Positions 24,236 to 32,551 of a DNA stretch of 64,000 nucleotides are shown piece by piece. Positions within the stretch are counted from its first letter, which is position 1; the number at the start of each line of letters is the position of its first letter. The notes beneath the pieces were generated by a model. The model worked only from the letters and a program-made list of their open reading frames with translations. It was not told where the DNA came from and ran no database searches. Where the stretch lies: positions 81,802 through 145,801 of the forward strand of contig NZ_KI912515.1 of assembly GCF_000518865.1 (NCBI RefSeq), given 5' to 3'. Source of the stretch: Bacillus sp. J37. GTDB taxonomy: Bacteria > Bacillota > Bacilli > Bacillales > Bacillaceae. The position numbers and the translations under genes were made by a program.

Positions 24236-25966
24236 CTACTGAATAACCTCAATATGCTTAAAATCCTTCACCTGAAACAGTCCTAAATCTGTTAATTTAA
24301 GTTCCGGAATAACAGGTAATGCTAAAAACGACATGGTCAAAAAAGGATTGAAATCTCCGGAAAAACCAATTTCAATCAATGCCTTATCTATTTCCTGCAG
24401 ACTTTCATTAATTTGTATAAAAGGAGCCGTCGTCATTAAACCTGAAATTTCAAGTGGCAATGATGCAATCACCTCATCATCCTTCACTACAACTAAGCCC
24501 CCTCCCATTGCTTTTAAAACGTCTATTGCCTTTAGAAGATCTTGATCATTTGTCCCGATTGCGATGATGTTATGAGAGTCATGTGCAACCGTGGAAGCAA
24601 TGGCTCCAGACGTTAAGCCGAACCCTTTTACAATACCTAACCCGATATTTCCTGTAGAGGAATGTCGTTCAATCACAGTCATTTTAAGCTGATCTTTTGT
24701 GATTGAAGGTTGGAAGTGACCATTCTCTGAAGTGATTTTTTCCACTACATGCTTTGTGATAATTTTATTCGGGATGATTTCAATCATATTGGCCGATGCA
24801 CCTTTTGGACAGGGTAGTTGGATATCTTCATGGCCTATTTCATTAATATGAATCGTATCTAACAAGGAGGAAGGTATCATATCTGCTTTATAAGAAGAAT
24901 GTACACAATGACCTTCTTCTGCAATGAGTTCTCCTTTAATGAATACTTGGTTAACTTTAACGGTTTGCAGATCTTCTAAAAAGACAAGATCGGCATCATA
25001 TCCGGGAGCAATTGCTCCTTTTGTTGTTAATCCAAAACACTCAGCTGCATGAAGTGTTGCCATTTGGTAGGCAGTGATCGGATCTATTCCATTTTCAATA
25101 GATAGGAAAATGTTATAATCAATGCTTCCTTCTGCGATCAAGTCATCTAAGTGTTTATCATCTGTAACAAATAGGCAGCGTCTCGCATTTCGTTCTGTAA
25201 TAACGGGCAATATCGCTTTTACATCTCGGGCTGCTGAACCTTCCCTCAGCATCACATACATCCCTCTTTTTAACCTTTCATGTGCTTCCTCGGGAGTGAC
25301 ACATTCATGATCTGTTTTAATACCTGCAGCTGCATATACATTTAAAGCATCTCCAGTAATCCCGGCTGCATGACCATCAATTTTTTTTCCAAGTTGATGA
25401 GCATCAGAGAGCTTTTCCATCATCATTTGTTCTTGATGAAAGACGGATGGAAAATCCATTACTTCTGCAAGACCAAGTACATTGTCTTCTTGATAAAATT
25501 CCCTTAAATCATTGGCTGATAATGTAGCTCCTGCGTTTTCAAATGGTGTGGCAGGAACACATGATGGCAGCATGAAGAATATGTTTAGAGGAAGGTTTTT
25601 AGCGGAATCAATCATAAATTGAATGCCGGCCTTACCACTTACATTTGCAATTTCATGCGGGTCGGCAATGACTGTAGTAACACCGTGTGGAACGACAACC
25701 TGTGAAAACTGCTGTGGAGTGACCATGGCGGATTCAATGTGTACATGACCGTCGATAAATCCGGGAGAAATATAGTTTCTATTTGCATCAATGATTTTTT
25801 CACCCTCATATTGTCCAATTCCGATGATGATTCCATCTTGAATCGCAATGTCCTCTTCAATAATTTCACCATTAAATACGTCAATGATTTTTCCGTTCTT
25901 TATCACGATATCAGCTTTTACCTTTTTTGCGGATGCAGCTAGTTTTCTAGTTAAAGATTGATTCAT
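24236..25966 (-). CDS. adeC: adenine deaminase
   Basis: This amidohydrolase-superfamily enzyme converts adenine to hypoxanthine and ammonia in purine salvage. It has 576 residues, the normal length. Metal-site motifs are FIDGHVHIESAM, VTTVIADPHEIANV and KIDGHAAGI; the C-terminal domain has the typical GAIASTVAHDSHNIIAIGTN. The frame opens at 26008, but AAAGGAG precedes the ATG at 25966. A promoter and a terminator hairpin in the 5' leader point to attenuation control. Confidence 0.94.
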   Translation of the reverse strand: MNQSLTRKLAASAKKVKADIVIKNGKIIDVFNGEIIEEDIAIQDGIIIGIGQYEGEKIIDANRNYISPGFIDGHVHIESAMVTPQQFSQVVVPHGVTTVIADPHEIANVSGKAGIQFMIDSAKNLPLNIFFMLPSCVPATPFENAGATLSANDLREFYQEDNVLGLAEVMDFPSVFHQEQMMMEKLSDAHQLGKKIDGHAAGITGDALNVYAAAGIKTDHECVTPEEAHERLKRGMYVMLREGSAARDVKAILPVITERNARRCLFVTDDKHLDDLIAEGSIDYNIFLSIENGIDPITAYQMATLHAAECFGLTTKGAIAPGYDADLVFLEDLQTVKVNQVFIKGELIAEEGHCVHSSYKADMIPSSLLDTIHINEIGHEDIQLPCPKGASANMIEIIPNKIITKHVVEKITSENGHFQPSITKDQLKMTVIERHSSTGNIGLGIVKGFGLTSGAIASTVAHDSHNIIAIGTNDQDLLKAIDVLKAMGGGLVVVKDDEVIASLPLEISGLMTTAPFIQINESLQEIDKALIEIGFSGDFNPFLTMSFLALPVIPELKLTDLGLFQVKDFKHIEVIQ

Positions 25967-26039
25967 TAGGAAAAAGCTCCTTTCCTTTGCTGGTAGTATG
26001 TTCCCCAATTGATTTTATTTAAATGACTGTAATAAAAAA

Positions 26040-26070
26040 CCGCAAGAAAAAGATACTTCTCTTTGCGGGT
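26040..26070 (-). terminator. terminator hairpin in the adeC leader
   Basis: On the minus strand CCGCAAAGAGAAG pairs with CTTTTTCTTGCGG, followed by TTTTTTATT. It lies about 75 nt before the adeC start and after the predicted promoter, so it must be read through for adeC expression. The leader upstream contains GTCTGGATGACACC; I cannot match it to a known purine riboswitch core. Confidence 0.65.
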
Positions 26071-26109
26071 GTCATCCAGACGTTTATATTTTCTTATAGA
26101 TTAGCATAC

Positions 26110-26138
26110 ATTTTAAAGTGTGTAACATATCGTGTCAA
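26110..26138 (-). promoter_or_regulatory. probable sigma-A promoter of adeC
   Basis: On the minus strand TTGACA (26133-26138) and TAAAAT (26110-26115) are spaced by 17 bp. The start point would be near 26103. Confidence 0.65.
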
Positions 26139-26183
26139 CATATATTACATGGTGTTTTTGATATGTTTGCGAAAGAAGGACAT

Positions 26184-28172
26184 CTATGATTCTCTAAATG
26201 GGTCAAATTGGAGTTGCTCCTCTGCATTTATTAGTAAAGTATTTTGTATGGCCGTTCTTTTACCTTGAAGAAGCCCAAGGTTATTTTGTGTTTCGACAAT
26301 AGTTCCGTGTTCTAGTGACTGATAGCTAATTCCCTCTTCCCAGTATGTGACGGTGTTATCGTGATTTGAGTTTTCTAACTCAGTCCATGCTCCATCTTTT
26401 TTGCCAAACCTTTTCGCAATCGGTTCATTTCTGCGTAAAGTGTTAAGTCGCATAATCAGTTTTATCATACTGCCTGTTAACCAATCAAAACTTATATTTT
26501 TCATCGGACTGCTTGTTACTTGGTAAATGGAAAGCTCTTCACCATTCAGGCTGACATTTGCCTTTACAGCTGAGGCATAATGAACATCACCTGACAAAAT
26601 GATGCATTTTCTTAATTGATGTTTTGATAAAAAGTGAAGGAAAGAATAAAAACCGGCCAAATTGTATTTCCACGCCTCAATATCTAATTGATATTGAACA
26701 GAAGCTCCAAAGTATTGAAAAGGATACACTTGTTTTCTTAAAAAGGATTCTATTACATCTATTCCGTATAAAGGTGTGGGTGATGCTATGCGAAGGATAT
26801 CACCTTTTTTCCATTTGGAATCTTTAAGCAATTGCTCTAGTAATGTCCATCCCTTTTGTCCAATTAAGATGGGCGTCTTCACAGTCTCGTTTATAAGATG
26901 CAGCAGTTTTACTTTTGCTTTCGAAGAATCATATTCTCGAAGTGTACGAGTATCTAAGCAAAGAGTGAGAGGTGTTGTTGGTGCGATGAAGTGCCATGAG
27001 TCAAACGATAATAGTGTATCCTGCCATTTTTGATAGGGTTGAGATCCAATCGGATATGTTTTTACATATTGTTGCATGGTTTCGATGAAATCATCATGAA
27101 ATGTATCTGGTTGATTTCCCCAACCTTGAAATGCCCAAAATGCTGTTAGGCCATTGCAAATGATATGTTTACCAAGAGACGTTTCATATACATCTTTGTT
27201 CCATTCGGCTGAGATGTTCCAATCGTCTGTTATATCGTGATCATCAAAGATCATATAGGTCGGGATATTGGCTAGTACTCTTCTTACTTTTGATGTGTTT
27301 CGGCAAAAATCGTGAAGTTCTTCCAGTTGTTCTTCATCAAGATTTGTAAGGAATCCATTCTGCTCATGATGAAGTAAATTCCATATAACAGGGCTCCAGC
27401 TTAGCAGGTACATCGCTGCATACTCACCGAAAGTTATCAGATGGTTGTGTGCATGTGAGGATGTAAAGTTACATAATGTTTCAACAATCTCCTGTCTGCC
27501 TTGAACTTTGTATAAGTGATGTAAATGTTGCTCAAGTTTAGGTTCAACTAAAGTAAGATCTTCATTTTCACCAATCATTTCGTGTACGATTAATTGAAGA
27601 TAAGGGACAAGTGGGTCTGCGATGTCATCAGCATATATTTGATCTCCAAGCATAAAAAGAGAGCCGGGTCGTAAATTAAGATCAAACCGATGTTGCTGGA
27701 GGACTTGATCAGCACTCGGTAAGGCATCTTGTCCTTTTCCATGTGCTTTTCGACAGGATCCATATAAGACAGGGGACTCATTTTTTGAGTTAATATAAAA
27801 GGTTGGATAGCCTAATCCTTCGTAAACAAGTGAATCTGGATGGTTTGCGGTTAATAAGTGAAAGCTGTCGAGATCATATGTTTGAGCGTCTTTTTCTAGA
27901 TAAAGGTTATAGCCCAGTAGTTCTTCGACAGGAAATTTTTTTTGAGTCGGACGTACGTTGATTAAATGGACAAACAACTTTTTTCCTAAGTTTATTGTTT
28001 TTGTTTGTGAGTGGACTGGAAAAAAGTTATCATTTATGCCCTTTTCTGATTTATGAATAGTCAATACCTTTGCTGTAATGGATACTTCTTCACTAGTTGC
28101 CAGCCAAATTGTCACTTGATTAGTGTCTACTCGACGAAGGATCGGACCGGATAGAATCATAGGTATTTGCAC
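26184..28172 (-). CDS. PhoD-like metallophosphatase family protein
   Basis: This 662-residue protein has the metal-site motifs of the alkaline phosphatase D-like family in order: LYGSCRKAHG, MLGDQIYADDIADP, YMIFDDHDITDDWN and IILSGDVHYASAV. Unlike B. subtilis PhoD it has no Tat or Sec signal peptide, so it is probably cytoplasmic. It starts at a GTG after GGTGGTGA; an in-frame ATG at 28160 is an alternative. The substrate is unknown. It is monocistronic. Confidence 0.85.
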   Translation of the reverse strand: MQIPMILSGPILRRVDTNQVTIWLATSEEVSITAKVLTIHKSEKGINDNFFPVHSQTKTINLGKKLFVHLINVRPTQKKFPVEELLGYNLYLEKDAQTYDLDSFHLLTANHPDSLVYEGLGYPTFYINSKNESPVLYGSCRKAHGKGQDALPSADQVLQQHRFDLNLRPGSLFMLGDQIYADDIADPLVPYLQLIVHEMIGENEDLTLVEPKLEQHLHHLYKVQGRQEIVETLCNFTSSHAHNHLITFGEYAAMYLLSWSPVIWNLLHHEQNGFLTNLDEEQLEELHDFCRNTSKVRRVLANIPTYMIFDDHDITDDWNISAEWNKDVYETSLGKHIICNGLTAFWAFQGWGNQPDTFHDDFIETMQQYVKTYPIGSQPYQKWQDTLLSFDSWHFIAPTTPLTLCLDTRTLREYDSSKAKVKLLHLINETVKTPILIGQKGWTLLEQLLKDSKWKKGDILRIASPTPLYGIDVIESFLRKQVYPFQYFGASVQYQLDIEAWKYNLAGFYSFLHFLSKHQLRKCIILSGDVHYASAVKANVSLNGEELSIYQVTSSPMKNISFDWLTGSMIKLIMRLNTLRRNEPIAKRFGKKDGAWTELENSNHDNTVTYWEEGISYQSLEHGTIVETQNNLGLLQGKRTAIQNTLLINAEEQLQFDPFRES

Positions 28173-28320
28173 TGTTCGGAGTCACCACCATAAAAATAGG
28201 TATTTATCCTACGTTATTCATAGTTAAGAATTTGGTGAGGAGGATAACAGGTGTTTATGTTGAAAGATTTGCTTAAAAATGAATTCTTCATTAAACTCTA
28301 ACTAGATATTTTACAATGGG

Positions 28321-29088
28321 ATGGTGGAGCCGGTGACTAATAACCAAAACCAAACCTTTGATGTGATCGAGGTGTGTTTGCTGGCGGGTAAGATTATGCT
28401 CAGGAGTGGTGCAGAAACATATCGGGTGGAAGATACAATGATGAGAATTGCGGCAGCTTTTGGTATTGCAGATTCCCATAGCTATGTCACACCAACAGGG
28501 ATTATTTTTTCTGTAAGCAGTAAAACACCCACACAACTAGTCAGAATTGTGGATCGTTCAACTGATTTACAAAAAGTAGCAAAGGTTAATGGGATTTCAA
28601 GGAAAATTAGTAATGGAGAACTCTCTGTAGAGGAGGCGTACAATCAGCTAAAAGTAATTGAGCTTGATGCACATGCCTATCCGATTTGGGTGCAAATTGC
28701 TGCTGCTTCTATTGCGAGTGGATGCTTTCTTATTATGTTTCAAGGAACTTGGTCGGACTTCTTACCGGCTGTTGTGGCTGGAGGCATTGGATTTTCAAGC
28801 TTGATCTATATTCATCAACTTGTTGAAATAAAATTTTTTGCAGAATTTCTGGCTTCATTACTTATCGGGCTATTATCAGTCTTTTTTGTGGTCCTTAATA
28901 TAGGGACAGAACTTGATAAAATTATCATTGGGTCCGTGATGCCATTAGTACCGGGTCTATTAATTACAAATGCTGTAAGAGATTTAATGGCAGGCCATTT
29001 AGTGTCAGGAATATCAAAAGGTGCAGAGGCGTTTTTAACGGCATTTGCGATAGGAGCAGGTGTTGCGGTTGTCTTTTCGTTTTATTAA
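28321..29088 (+). CDS. threonine/serine exporter family protein, YjjP (ThrE N-terminal) subunit
   Basis: This 255-residue protein has a soluble N-terminal domain (residues 1-115) with the DUF1212 motif MLRSGAETYRVEDTMMRIA, then about five membrane helices with VMPLVPGLLITNAVRDLMAG. It is the larger half of a split ThrE-type amino-acid or organic-acid exporter. The other half follows 45 bp downstream. The ATG at 28321 has only a weak ribosome binding site, and a GTG at 28333 is possible. Confidence 0.85.
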   Translation: MVEPVTNNQNQTFDVIEVCLLAGKIMLRSGAETYRVEDTMMRIAAAFGIADSHSYVTPTGIIFSVSSKTPTQLVRIVDRSTDLQKVAKVNGISRKISNGELSVEEAYNQLKVIELDAHAYPIWVQIAAASIASGCFLIMFQGTWSDFLPAVVAGGIGFSSLIYIHQLVEIKFFAEFLASLLIGLLSVFFVVLNIGTELDKIIIGSVMPLVPGLLITNAVRDLMAGHLVSGISKGAEAFLTAFAIGAGVAVVFSFY

Positions 29089-29133
29089 AAAGTCTCAAAT
29101 GGGCCGCTTCCGTATGTTTAAGGGGGTTTTTGT

Positions 29134-29586
29134 TTGATTGAACAGGTGTTCACAAGCTTTGTCGCATCAGCTGCATTTGGGATTATTTTTAATGCTCCTG
29201 TAAAAGCTCTATTGCGGGCCGGGCTTGTCGGCATGATTGGTTGGATGATTTATATCGGCCTGTATGAATATTCGAATGATAGCGTGGTTTCAACGTTGAT
29301 TGCCTCATTTTTTATTGCCATTATTAGTCAATTTTATGCAAAAAGGCATAAGACACCTGTTATCATTTTTAATGTTTCAGGAATCATTCCATTAGTACCG
29401 GGTGGTTTAGCATATGATGCAATGCGGCAGGTTGTAGAAAATCATTATAATGAAGCAATAGCACTTGCAGCCAAAGCCTTTATGATTTCAGGATCAATTG
29501 CCATCGGATTGGTTTTATCAGAAGTGATGAATCAAATCATTCGTAAGGTGAAAAATAGAGGGAATAAACAATCTATCAGATCTTAA
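29134..29586 (+). CDS. threonine/serine exporter family protein, YjjB (ThrE_2) subunit
   Basis: This 150-residue protein has four membrane helices with the family signature GIIPLVPGGLAYDAMRQVVE. It is the smaller partner of the preceding YjjP-like protein. Translation starts at a TTG preceded by AAGGGGG. In E. coli YjjP and YjjB together export succinate; the substrate here is not known. Confidence 0.82.
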   Translation: MIEQVFTSFVASAAFGIIFNAPVKALLRAGLVGMIGWMIYIGLYEYSNDSVVSTLIASFFIAIISQFYAKRHKTPVIIFNVSGIIPLVPGGLAYDAMRQVVENHYNEAIALAAKAFMISGSIAIGLVLSEVMNQIIRKVKNRGNKQSIRS

Positions 29587-29660
29587 ATAAATTTGATCTT
29601 AAATAATTGGTAAGTCTAATGTATAATGTTTTAATTATGAATAGTGAGGTATTTAAAAAA

Positions 29661-30560
29661 ATGAATGCATTTATAAAAAATCAAATACAACAATTTCAGG
29701 ATAACAATCAAAATCGCGGACGTTTATTAGTTAGCTGTCCGGACCAACCTGGTATTGTATCTACCATTTCTAAATTCTTATTTTCACATAATGCGAATAT
29801 TATTGAATCAAGTCAGTATTCGACAAATCCGGAAGGTGGTACATTTTTTATTCGGATTGAGTTTGAATGTCCAAACCTGAAGGAAAAAGCATCTGAGATG
29901 GAAAATCAATTTGGTGACATCGCGAAAGAATTTTCGATGGAATGGAAACTGACTCATGTATACAATATGAAAAAGGTGGCCATTTTTGTCTCAAAAGAGC
30001 TGCACTGTTTATTAGAGCTAATTTGGGAATGGCAAAGTGGCGACTTAATGGCAGACATTGCTATGGTTATTAGCAATCATGAGGAAGCAAGAGAAGTTGT
30101 CGAGCCTTTGAACATTCCATTCTATTATATCCCGGCAAATAAGGATATTCGTGAACAAGTGGAAGAAAAGCAGCTAGAGCTTTTAAAAGAACACAATATT
30201 GATTTGATTATTTTAGCTCGTTATATGCAAATTTTAACGCCAAAGTTTGTGTCAGCAAATCCAAATAAAATTATCAATATTCACCACTCATTCTTACCTG
30301 CTTTTATCGGGGCAAGACCATATGAACGTGCATATGGACGTGGTGTAAAATTAATTGGTGCTACATCCCATTACGTAACAAACGACCTGGACGAAGGCCC
30401 GATTATTGAACAAGACATTAGCCGTGTTGATCATCGTGACAATGTGGACAGCTTAAAGAAAATCGGACGATCTGTTGAACGAAGTGTACTGGCAAGAGCT
30501 GTTAAATGGCATTTAGAGGATCGAATTCTTGTTCATGAAAATAAAACAATTGTCTTTTAA
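29661..30560 (+). CDS. purU: formyltetrahydrofolate deformylase
   Basis: PurU hydrolyses 10-formyl-tetrahydrofolate to formate and tetrahydrofolate, balancing one-carbon units and feeding formate to purine synthesis. The 299-residue protein has an N-terminal ACT domain (LLVSCPDQPGIVSTISKFL) and a formyl-transferase-like domain with catalytic IHHSFLPAFIGARPYERAY and the Asp in DLDEGPIIEQ. The frame opens at 29607, but a TATAAT at 29622-29627 lies within that extension. The ATG at 29661 with upstream TGAGG gives the usual family length. Confidence 0.93.
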   Translation: MNAFIKNQIQQFQDNNQNRGRLLVSCPDQPGIVSTISKFLFSHNANIIESSQYSTNPEGGTFFIRIEFECPNLKEKASEMENQFGDIAKEFSMEWKLTHVYNMKKVAIFVSKELHCLLELIWEWQSGDLMADIAMVISNHEEAREVVEPLNIPFYYIPANKDIREQVEEKQLELLKEHNIDLIILARYMQILTPKFVSANPNKIINIHHSFLPAFIGARPYERAYGRGVKLIGATSHYVTNDLDEGPIIEQDISRVDHRDNVDSLKKIGRSVERSVLARAVKWHLEDRILVHENKTIVF

Positions 30561-30568
30561 TCAATGAG

Positions 30569-30597
30569 AGGGGTTCGAATTTTTTCGAACCTCTTTT
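30569..30597 (+). terminator. terminator of purU
   Basis: GAGGGGTTCGAA pairs with TTCGAACCTC around a T-rich loop, followed by TTTT. Confidence 0.8.
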
Positions 30598-30604
30598 GTG
30601 TATA

Positions 30605-30740
30605 GCGAAAAAGTGGACTTTTTAAAAAAGCAGGTCAACTTTGCAAGAAAAGTTCAAGATTTGCAAAATAATCGTAAAATCTGCAAAAAAATGTCCAACT
30701 CTGCAAAATTCGCAGTTTTTTTGCAAAATTACGCTGAAAG
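30605..30740. repeat. TGCAAAA array 1 (20-bp period)
   Basis: TGCAAG or TGCAAAA begins at 30642, 30662, 30682, 30702 and 30722, exactly 20 bp apart, after a head GCGAAAAAGTGGAC at 30605. The sequence between the motifs is not conserved. It lies just after the purU terminator and before the promoter of the next gene. Similar arrays are at 39716 and 63878. Confidence 0.8.
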
Positions 30741-30863
30741 AAGCTCTCGAATGTAAAAATCTGACAGTTCAGAACCCGCATATTAAACTGCCACCAATTT
30801 AAATAACGAACTTTTCAAAAAAGTGATACAATATGAGCAATAAAAAGTATGCGGAGGTACGTT

Positions 30864-31685
30864 ATGAAGCGACTAAATGGCAAAACAATAGCCCTTGCAG
30901 GTCAGCGTAAATCTGAAGAGTTAAGTAAATTAGTAGAAAACTTAGGTGGGCAAGCGTTAATTCGTCCGGCACAGGGAACTGTTTTTTTAGACGATACAAA
31001 TGTAGAAAAAGAAATTCATGCCCTCATTGACGGTAACTATGAATGGCTCATCTTTACAACAGGACTTGGAACAGACAAGCTTTATCAAACAGCTGCCAAC
31101 ATGGGATTAGGTGAACAATTCCTCCAAGCCTTAACAAATGCAAAAATTGCAGCAAGAGGTTACAAAACTGTCAATGTTCTTAAAAAGATGGGGTTAACGC
31201 CAGATGTTAGGGATGATGACGGGAGTACGGCCGGTTTGGTGCGAGAATTACGTGGACATTCTTTAAAAGGATGCCGGGTGGCTCTGCAGCTTCATGGTGA
31301 TCCAGCACCCCTTTTAATAGACTTTCTTGAAGAACAGCAAGCAGAATATCGGGAAATTCTTCCTTATAAGCACATCCCGCCAAAGCCTGAAGTGATGGAA
31401 CAGCTTGTTCGTGAAATTCTAGCTGGAAAAATAGATGCAGTGAATTTCACAAGTACGCCACAGGCCAGATTTTTAATGTCTTATGCAAAAGAACATGGAC
31501 TGGAAAAGGAACTCTTAGAGGCATTTTCTACAAATGTGATGGCTGTTTCCGTTGGAAAAGTAACAGCACAGGCATTAAGAGAAGTTGGAATTACAAGAAT
31601 GGTTGTTCCAGAGGAAGAACGTATGGGAAGTGCCATCATTGCGTTGGTCAATTATTATAAAGGACTGGAAGAGAACACAAACTAA
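30864..31685 (+). CDS. uroporphyrinogen-III synthase (HemD-like) protein
   Basis: This 273-residue protein has the two-domain HemD fold signature: KTIALAGQRKSEELSKLVE at the start, YEWLIFTTGLGTDKLYQ, then DAVNFTSTPQARFLMSYA and VMAVSVGKVTAQALREVG. The family cyclises hydroxymethylbilane to uroporphyrinogen III. It lies outside any haem or cobalamin operon, so it may be a second, perhaps specialised, copy. The in-frame ATG at 30849 has no ribosome binding site, whereas GGAGG at 30853-30857 serves the ATG at 30864. Confidence 0.82.
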   Translation: MKRLNGKTIALAGQRKSEELSKLVENLGGQALIRPAQGTVFLDDTNVEKEIHALIDGNYEWLIFTTGLGTDKLYQTAANMGLGEQFLQALTNAKIAARGYKTVNVLKKMGLTPDVRDDDGSTAGLVRELRGHSLKGCRVALQLHGDPAPLLIDFLEEQQAEYREILPYKHIPPKPEVMEQLVREILAGKIDAVNFTSTPQARFLMSYAKEHGLEKELLEAFSTNVMAVSVGKVTAQALREVGITRMVVPEEERMGSAIIALVNYYKGLEENTN

Positions 31686-31688
31686 TAA

Positions 31689-31722
31689 ATGCCTGACATC
31701 CTTTTAGGATGTCAGGCATTTT
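31689..31722. terminator. bidirectional terminator between hemD-like and DinB genes
   Basis: ATGCCTGACATCC and GGATGTCAGGCAT form a perfect 13-bp stem with a 5-nt loop, and TTTT follows. Confidence 0.9.
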
Positions 31723-31727
31723 ATTGT

Positions 31728-32186
31728 TTAAGACCGACTCACAAAGAACGGCAAAGATTCAACTCCAAGTAAGCGGGCATATGTGAATAGTTGACCTTTA
31801 TGGTGAATTTCGTGGTCTTTTCCGCTTTCAAGCAGGACTAAACCAGGCATCTTCATACCGGCAAATTCAACAATTGCAGCAAGTTGATCTTCAGTTAAAG
31901 ATTCCAGCTTAGATTTTGTCTGATTTGTTTGAGATTTTACTAACGCTTTTAGTTCGCTTATTGTTTCGATTTGTGATGATCCTGTTGGAGGAGTAAACTC
32001 TCCATTTTTCACAGTATCAGCAAACATTTCCATCGCACCTGAAATATGTAAGACAAGTCCTGAAAGTGACATAGCTTCTTCCCATGGTTTATAGCTAAGA
32101 TGTTGATCTTCAAATGTATCAAGTAATTCATGTAGTACTTTGCGGTGTCTCATCCAGCCTGAAACTAACTCATTGATTCTTGCCAT
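31728..32186 (-). CDS. DinB-family protein
   Basis: This 152-residue four-helix protein is of the DinB/YfiT metal-binding superfamily. Metal-ligand histidines are likely in GLVLHISGAMEMF and ESGKDHEIHHKGQLFTYAR, the typical first and last ligand helices. It may be a thiol-dependent transferase, but the function is not established. The ATG at 32195 sits directly on the GGGAG, so the ATG at 32186 with nine bases of spacing is chosen. Confidence 0.85.
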   Translation of the reverse strand: MARINELVSGWMRHRKVLHELLDTFEDQHLSYKPWEEAMSLSGLVLHISGAMEMFADTVKNGEFTPPTGSSQIETISELKALVKSQTNQTKSKLESLTEDQLAAIVEFAGMKMPGLVLLESGKDHEIHHKGQLFTYARLLGVESLPFFVSRS

Positions 32187-32395
32187 GCGTACCATCTCCC
32201 TAATAAAAGTTCAATTCAATACAATTATATCTCAAAGTTAAAGAAATAACTTTGATTATGCTTCATTGTTCCTTCTGTTGCGGCTCATATTTAAAATTGT
32301 GAATAATAATATTATTTCAGAAATAGATCTTGCATTATTTTCATTTTTCTTTAAAATAAGAAATAATTTAATTTTTCGACAAATTTAGATAAAAT

Positions 32396-32426
32396 GCTCT
32401 TCCTGTTAAAGGGAAGGGCGTTTTTT
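32396..32426 (+). terminator. orphan terminator upstream of the nucleoside operon
   Basis: GCTCTTCC and GGAAGGGC pair (two G-T pairs) around TGTTAAAG, followed by six T. No plus-strand gene lies upstream, and 32200-32395 contains no reading frame. It may end a small RNA or protect the operon from stray transcription. Confidence 0.6.
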
Positions 32427-32431
32427 GTATA

Positions 32432-32475
32432 AAATACGAACATTATAAACAAAAAATATAAAAATGTTTGTATTT
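32432..32475. promoter_or_regulatory. inverted PurBox pair (PurR site)
   Basis: AAATACGAACATTA (32432-32445) faces AATGTTTGTATTT, whose reverse complement AAATACAAACATT is almost the same box. The gap is 16 bp. Two inverted CGAAC-type PurBoxes 16-17 bp apart are the known operator of Bacillus PurR. It lies about 80 bp before the nucleoside importer gene, so purine repression is expected. Confidence 0.7.
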
Positions 32476-32551
32476 AATGTTTATTTAACTAATAAGTTAG
32501 TGTATATTTGTCAGTAGATGAAAAAAACACGAAAATAGAGGTGGGTCTTAC

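Noticed and set aside
24064..24246. Small frame inside the GC-rich palindromic element
   Set aside because: The translation is Ser/Ala/Arg/Gly-rich and spans the inverted repeats; the same element occurs elsewhere without a kept frame.
26040..26140. Classic purine riboswitch before adeC
   Set aside because: The conserved loop and junction sequences of the guanine/adenine aptamer are not visible; only a promoter and terminator are supported.
30605..30740. TGCAAAA array as a CRISPR array
   Set aside because: The conserved repeat is only about 7 bases with 20-bp steps and there is no cas gene; CRISPR repeats are longer and separated by longer unique spacers.
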